64,000 nt of DNA, taken from DASUHT01 sp038230835 (GTDB lineage Bacteria; Actinomycetota; Thermoleophilia; Gaiellales; JAICJC01). Positions 59,965 to 64,000 of this stretch are shown one piece after another. The stretch lies in contig JBBRMM010000002.1 in the NCBI GenBank assembly GCA_038230835.1, positions 186,001-250,000 on the forward strand, given 5' to 3'. The position numbers and the translations under genes were made by a program. A model generated the notes under the pieces. The model had not been told where the DNA came from. It made no database searches and saw only the letters and a list, made by a program, of their open reading frames with translations. The number at the start of each line of letters is the position of its first letter. Position 1 is the stretch's first letter.

Positions 59965-61211
59965 TAATGGGTGCCCAGCAGCTCGCTGGGCAGGTACTGC
60001 TGTTCGACCTGCGCGTCCTCGAAGTCGTGCGGGTACTTGTAGCCGACTCCGTGGCCGAGCTTCTTGGCGCCCGGATAGTTGGCGCTTCGCAGATGGGCGG
60101 GTGGGCGCAGGTTGCCGCGTTCGCGCACGTCGGCCAGCGCCCGGTCGACGGCGACGATAGCGGCGTTCGACTTGGGCGCGCGGGACAGGTACTCGACCGC
60201 CTGCGCAAGGTTGATCCGGCACTCGGGCAGCCCGACGAACTCCACCGCTCGGGCTGCCGAGACGGCGACCGTGAGCGCCTGCGGGTCGGCGTTGCCGACA
60301 TCCTCGGATGCGAAGATCACCAGCCGCCTTGCGATGAACTTGGGATCTTCGCCACCGGCGATCATCACGGCGAGGTAGTAGACGGCCGCGTCGGCGTCCG
60401 AGCCGCGCAGGCTCTTGATGAAGGCCGAGATCACGTCGTAGTGCTGGTCGCCCCCCTTGTCGTACAGCAGGGGCCGCTTGCGAGCAGCGTCGTGCACGTG
60501 GTCGGAGGTGATGGGCTCGCCGGCCGCATACCCGGTCGCCGCCTCGAGGATGTTGAGCGCGTTGCGGGCATCCCCGCCCGCGGCGTGCACGATCTCGGCG
60601 CGCACCGTCGCCGGTGGATCGACGCCCAGCGTCTCGGCGCCGCGGCCCACGATTCGCTCCAGGGCGGCCGCGTCCAGCGGGTCGAGCTGGTAGAGCTGGC
60701 AGCGGGACAGCAGCGCCGAGTTGACCTCGAAGTACGGGTTCTCGGTGGTGGCGCCGATGAGCGTGATCAGCCCGGACTCGACGGCCGGCAGCAGAGCGTC
60801 CTGCTGGGCCTTGTTGAAGCGGTGGATCTCGTCCAGGAAGAGGATCGTGCGGCGGCCGTTGGCGCCCAGCCGCTCGCCCGCCTCCTTGAGCACCCGGCGC
60901 ACGTCCGGCACACCCGTCTGGACCGCCGACAACTCTTCGAAGTGGGAGCTGGTGGTGTGGGCGACGATCCGCGCCAGCGTGGTCTTGCCACTGCCGGGTG
61001 GTCCGAAGAAGATCATCGACGGTACCCGGTCGGCCGCGATCGCCCGGCGCAGCCCGCTGCGTTCGCCGACGACGCCCGTCTGGCCTTCGAACTGGTCGAG
61101 CGTGTGCGGTCGCAGCCGCTGCGCCAGCGGGGCGCCGGTGGCGAGTGCGGCCTCGGCCGAGTCGGAGAAGAGATTGCCGGCGATGCCTGGGAATCTATAC
61201 TCGCAGCCCAT
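59949..61211 (-). CDS. RarA/MgsA replication-associated AAA ATPase
   Basis: A 420-residue AAA protein related to clamp-loader subunits. PLAQRLRPHTLDQFEGQ precedes Walker A FGPPGSGKTTLA near residue 72, Walker B ILFLDEIHRFNKAQQDALLP, sensor 1 GATTENPYFEVN and arginine finger LLSRC; the C-terminal MgsA tetramerisation part has FIKSLRGSDADAAVYYLA and LLGTHYYPEP. It acts at stalled forks. The only in-frame start upstream of the fold is ATG 61211, which overlaps the divergent peptidase ATG within one CATG. Confidence 0.94.
   Translation of the reverse strand: MGCEYRFPGIAGNLFSDSAEAALATGAPLAQRLRPHTLDQFEGQTGVVGERSGLRRAIAADRVPSMIFFGPPGSGKTTLARIVAHTTSSHFEELSAVQTGVPDVRRVLKEAGERLGANGRRTILFLDEIHRFNKAQQDALLPAVESGLITLIGATTENPYFEVNSALLSRCQLYQLDPLDAAALERIVGRGAETLGVDPPATVRAEIVHAAGGDARNALNILEAATGYAAGEPITSDHVHDAARKRPLLYDKGGDQHYDVISAFIKSLRGSDADAAVYYLAVMIAGGEDPKFIARRLVIFASEDVGNADPQALTVAVSAARAVEFVGLPECRINLAQAVEYLSRAPKSNAAIVAVDRALADVRERGNLRPPAHLRSANYPGAKKLGHGVGYKYPHDFEDAQVEQQYLPSELLGTHYYPEP
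61196..61201 (+). promoter_or_regulatory. -10 box of the M20 peptidase gene, leaderless type
   Basis: TATACT eight bases before ATG 61210, inside the first codons of the divergent rarA. Confidence 0.55.
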
Positions 61212-62511
61212 GATCGCAACCGACCTTCGCACCGAGGTCAGCACGCTGCTGGCCGAGCTGATCCGCATCGACACCACCAACCCGCCCGGCAACGAGACCG
61301 CCGCGGCCGAGCACCTGGCCGCGTACCTGATGGATGCAGGCGTCGAGGCCCGGCTGGTCGGCCGGGTGCCCGAGCGCGCCAACCTGATCGCTCGGATTCC
61401 CGGCCGCGGCAGCGGGCCGTCCCTGCTCATGTTGTCGCACACCGACGTGGTGCTGGCCGAGCCCGACGACTGGTCGGTTCCGCCGTTCTCGGGTCTGGAT
61501 CGCGACGACCAGATCTGGGGGCGCGGCGCGCTGGACATGAAGGGACAGGTGGCGGCGGAGACGGTCGCGTTCGCCGCGCTGGCCCGCGAGGGTTGGCAGG
61601 GGAACGGCGATCTGATCCTGTGCTCGGTGGCCGACGAGGAGGCCGGCGACGGCTTCGGCGCGATGTGGCTCGCCGACGTCCATCCCGACCTCGTGCGCGC
61701 CAATTACGTGATCAACGAGGGCGGCGGTGAGCGTGTCGTTCACGAGGGCCGGGTGGCCTACACCGTCACCGTGGGCGAGAAGATGTGCTCGGGGTTCGAG
61801 ATCACGGTGCACGGCCGCAGCGGCCACGCGTCGATGCCCTCGACCGCCGACAACCCGGTGGTCAAGCTGGCCCCGGTGATCGAGCGGATCGAGCGGATGC
61901 CACGGCCGACGCGCGATCTGCCCGAGCTGCGGGCGTTCCTGAGCGCGATCGGTGCCGAAGGGGCCGACCCGAGCGACCTGGTCGCCCGCGTGCGGGACGG
62001 CAACCGGGTGCTGGCCGCACTGATGGAGCCGATGCTCGGCGCTGTGATCACCCCCACCGGCCTGGTCGCTTCGAGCAAGCTGAACGTGATCCCCGGCCGC
62101 TGCGTCCTGCGCTGTGACGCGCGGATCCTCCCCGGCCAGACGCCGGATGAGCTGCGCTCCGCCGTCGATGCAGCGCTGGCCGGGCTCGACTACGAGTTCG
62201 CGTTCATCGAGGCGGCGGGCGGGACGGCGTCGCCGGTGGACACCCCGCTGTACACGGCCATCCAGCACTTCCTGCCCGAGGTGGAGCAGGGTGCCGTCGC
62301 GGCTCCCACGATCTGCTCCGGCTTCACCGACAGCCACTTCCTGCGTGAGGCCACCGGCTGCGTCGCGTACGGCTTCATGCCGATGCGGAGCGACCCGCTG
62401 GTGTGGGGGCCGCTGGTGCACTCGGCCGACGAGCGGATCGCCAAGGACGACCTCGAGCTCGGCGCACGCTTCTTCATGCACCTGGCCAGGGAGATCGGGG
62501 GTCTTTCGTGA
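61210..62511 (+). CDS. M20-family metallopeptidase
   Basis: A 433-residue zinc hydrolase. LIRIDTTNPPGNET at the start, MLSHTDVVLAEPDDW (metal His and Asp), WGRGALDMKGQ, VADEEAGDGFG (catalytic Glu) and the late SGFTDSHFLREATGC give a full set for the ArgE/DapE/carboxypeptidase group. The HGRSGHASMPSTADNPV lid domain follows. Peptide or N-acyl amino acid substrate unknown. Its stop overlaps the DUF1385 gene by four bases. Confidence 0.94.
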   Translation: MIATDLRTEVSTLLAELIRIDTTNPPGNETAAAEHLAAYLMDAGVEARLVGRVPERANLIARIPGRGSGPSLLMLSHTDVVLAEPDDWSVPPFSGLDRDDQIWGRGALDMKGQVAAETVAFAALAREGWQGNGDLILCSVADEEAGDGFGAMWLADVHPDLVRANYVINEGGGERVVHEGRVAYTVTVGEKMCSGFEITVHGRSGHASMPSTADNPVVKLAPVIERIERMPRPTRDLPELRAFLSAIGAEGADPSDLVARVRDGNRVLAALMEPMLGAVITPTGLVASSKLNVIPGRCVLRCDARILPGQTPDELRSAVDAALAGLDYEFAFIEAAGGTASPVDTPLYTAIQHFLPEVEQGAVAAPTICSGFTDSHFLREATGCVAYGFMPMRSDPLVWGPLVHSADERIAKDDLELGARFFMHLAREIGGLS

Positions 62512-63311
62512 CGACCGCAATCGACAAGGTTCGGCTCGGTGGGATGGCGCTGCGAAACGGCATCCTCGTACACAGCTTCGACCACTGGGCGGCCGCTGTG
62601 CGCACCGACGCCGGCGAGATCCGGATGGCCTCGGGTCGCAAGCCCGGATTGCCCGACGGGCTCGTGCAGGCGCCGGTGCTGCGCGGTGTGGCGCGGCTGG
62701 CGGAGGTGGCCTACCTGCTGCCGGTGATCCGGCTCCGGCTGCCCGAGGCGCGGTTGCCGATGGAGGCGCCGGGCATGGGTGTCGCCCTGGCCGGCTCGGT
62801 GGTGGCGTCGCAGGCGCTGCGGCGAAGCCGGCTCTCTCCCGGCATGACGGAGACACTGGCCGCGGCGTTCGCGCTGCTGCCTGCGATGGCGGCGCTGCGC
62901 GGCTCGCAGTTGGCCGGCTACCACGGCGCCGAGCACAAGGCGATCGGCGGCTACGAGCAGGACACCGACGCTGTCGACGTGGCCAAGGAGCACGAGCGCT
63001 GCGGCTCGCACATGATCGGGCCGCTGCTCGCGGCCACCGCCGTCGGCAACGCGCTCGTGACGCGGCTTCCGGCCGGTCGTCAGCGCTCCGCCCGACTGCT
63101 TTCGAGCGCTGCGGCGATCGGCGTCGCGAGTGAGGCGTTCGGCTGGATGAGCCGCCATCGCGCACACCCGGTGGCCCGGCTGCTGGCCCGCCCCGGCTTC
63201 CAGATGCAGCGGTTGGCGGCCACCCGTGAGCCGACCGCGGACGAGCTCGAGGTGGCGCGCACAGCGCTCGACGAGGTGCTCCGCCTCGAGGGCGCCCCCG
63301 CCCACCGGTAG
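62508..63311 (+). CDS. DUF1385 (YqhQ-like) membrane protein
   Basis: A 267-residue protein with the DUF1385 core: RLGGMALRNGILV at the start and the signature YHGAEHKAIGGYEQ near residue 143, followed by HERCGSHM. Hydrophobic stretches suggest membrane association. The family has no settled function. GTG 62508 overlaps the peptidase stop (GTGA). Confidence 0.9.
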   Translation: MTTAIDKVRLGGMALRNGILVHSFDHWAAAVRTDAGEIRMASGRKPGLPDGLVQAPVLRGVARLAEVAYLLPVIRLRLPEARLPMEAPGMGVALAGSVVASQALRRSRLSPGMTETLAAAFALLPAMAALRGSQLAGYHGAEHKAIGGYEQDTDAVDVAKEHERCGSHMIGPLLAATAVGNALVTRLPAGRQRSARLLSSAAAIGVASEAFGWMSRHRAHPVARLLARPGFQMQRLAATREPTADELEVARTALDEVLRLEGAPAHR

Positions 63312-63325
63312 CAGCGTCGGAGGTA

Positions 63326-63348
63326 CCCACCCCACCCCCACCCCACCC
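63326..63348 (-). other. G-quadruplex-forming motif on the minus strand
   Basis: Five C-runs of 3, 4, 5, 4 and 3 separated by single A residues; the minus strand thus has five G-runs with one-base loops, about the most stable parallel quadruplex pattern. It lies 14 bases after the DUF1385 stop in the 165-base gap before the FtsH-like gene. Confidence 0.8.
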
Positions 63349-63349
63349 T

Positions 63350-63362
63350 GGGGTCAGACCCC
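63350..63362. repeat. Short palindrome GGGGTC-A-GACCCC
   Basis: Perfect 13-base odd palindrome next to the G-run motif. It resembles in form (6+1+6) the core CGGTGCCTGGCACCG of the repeat at 41039-41211, so both may be REP-like intergenic palindromes. The rest of this gap up to 63464 shows no gene. Confidence 0.6.
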
Positions 63363-63464
63363 GTACGGACCGGGACACAGAATCGGCACGGATTTGTGAT
63401 CCTCGCGCGCTCGTGCGGAATACTGCCGGGGATCGGCAGCGTTTGCCACAACCTCCGCAGGCTG

Positions 63465-63470
63465 TACTCT
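63465..63470 (+). promoter_or_regulatory. -10 box of the FtsH-like gene, leaderless type
   Basis: TACTCT six bases before GTG 63477; no ribosome-binding site. Confidence 0.5.
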
Positions 63471-63476
63471 TGTAGT

Positions 63477-64000
63477 GTGCTGTGGATCAATCTGAACGGC
63501 TGGCTATCCGTGCTGCTCGATCAGCTGCACTCGTTCCTGGCCAACTGGGGCATCTACATCTTCTTCGCCCTGCTCGTCCTGTTCACGTGGTTTCTCGTCC
63601 GCTCGCTGCCGTCGACCAAGCCGCGCACCATCAGCGCTCGCGACGACTCGAAGGTGCGCTGGGACGACGTGGCCGGCCTCGAGGAGGCGCGAGCCGAGCT
63701 GCAGGAGATCGTCGAGTTCCTGCAGGATCCCGCCAAGTTCGAGAAGCTGGGCGCGCGGGTGCCCAAGGGCGTGCTTCTGCACGGGCCGCCGGGCACCGGC
63801 AAGACGCTACTGGCCAAGGCCGTGGCGTGCGAATCGGGCGCCAACTTCTACTTCCAGAGCGCCTCGGCGTTCGTGGAGATGTGGTCAGGCCTGGGCGCCG
63901 CGCGGATCCGGCGCCTGTTCGAGACCGCCCGCGAGAACCAGCCCGCGATCATCTTCATCGACGAGCTCGACGCCGTGGGTGCCAAGCGCACGAGCGGCGG
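63477..64000 (+). CDS. FtsH-like AAA protein with one membrane helix, 3' end outside window
   Basis: 174 residues are visible. A short N-terminus and one helix (about 24-43) are followed by the AAA domain: WDDVAGLEEARAELQEIVEFL, Walker A HGPPGTGKT (about 103-110), SAFVEMWSGLGAARIRRLF and Walker B AIIFIDELDAVGAKR. In FtsH the pore loop is MFVGVGAS; here it is MWSGLGAA, with Trp in place of Phe. FtsH also normally has two helices around a periplasmic domain, absent here. Whether the zinc protease domain follows cannot be seen. GTG 63477 is the start because the codons upstream are out of reach of any other start before the promoter. Confidence 0.85.
   Translation, partial: MLWINLNGWLSVLLDQLHSFLANWGIYIFFALLVLFTWFLVRSLPSTKPRTISARDDSKVRWDDVAGLEEARAELQEIVEFLQDPAKFEKLGARVPKGVLLHGPPGTGKTLLAKAVACESGANFYFQSASAFVEMWSGLGAARIRRLFETARENQPAIIFIDELDAVGAKRTSG

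Overview
The window is high-GC, densely packed bacterial DNA. Neighbouring genes on one strand usually overlap by 1-4 bases (ATGA or GTGA junctions) and GTG starts are common. DivIVA, the system of twelve-odd promoters whose TANNNT box sits 6-8 bases before the start codon (leaderless-type mRNAs), an MqnP-like UbiA prenyltransferase, the CcmABC genes, a CobA-HemD fusion and a class-E-like sortase point to an actinobacterium. By overall gene content I infer the class Thermoleophilia (Solirubrobacterales or Gaiellales); no database search was possible, so the taxonomy is an inference.

Bases 1-11624 form a sugar-catabolic island: a GH114-like glycosidase (cut by the window edge), an ABC sugar importer (two permeases, lipoprotein and, on the other strand, the MsmK-type ATPase), an amidohydrolase, a DeoR-family repressor, a SIS-domain sugar-phosphate isomerase or deaminase, two PfkB kinases, a LacD-like aldolase and a GH4 glycosidase. 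Together they would take an oligosaccharide from import to triose phosphates. The best reading is galactosamine or alpha-galactoside use by a PTS-independent, AgaR-like route. A shared motif TGYTCRTTT occurs at all three promoter regions.

Bases 11650-18020 are an accessory segment next to tRNA-Val. It holds an IS110 transposase remnant, a signalling operon (zinc-ribbon protein, receiver-HD-GYP, NarL-type regulator, hybrid histidine kinase), and decayed fragments of a Fic protein, an ECF sigma factor and a class III cyclase around an intact SRPBCC gene.

Bases 18021-25017 are one minus-strand operon of seven genes: binding lipoprotein, HAD phosphatase, trans-sulfuration enzyme, CPBP protease, chorismate mutase, and a MacB/FtsX-type ABC pair. 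Bases 25032-29728 carry an MscS channel, a class A penicillin-binding protein and MoeA. Next come a PAS histidine kinase, an orphan sortase, an orphan PotD-like Tat lipoprotein, a degenerate M28-like membrane protein, a two-component pair and two trehalose genes (TreT-type GT4 and GT20).

Bases 41039-49474 run MoaC, MoaB, MqnP/UbiA, CcmA-B-C, a small CcmD-like protein, HemA, HemC, CobA-HemD and a SAM hydrolase: molybdopterin, menaquinone, cytochrome c and tetrapyrrole supply. A structured tandem repeat precedes moaC. After tRNA-Phe come secreted phosphatase-like proteins, transporters, a thioredoxin-fold/HD-GYP fusion next to DivIVA, arginase, RarA, an M20 peptidase, a DUF1385 protein and the start of an FtsH-like AAA protein that runs off the window. 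Besides the sugar island, the points most worth attention are the covarying hairpin repeat at 41039-41211, the leaderless promoter signature, the redox/HD-GYP fusion and the atypical FtsH-like protein.
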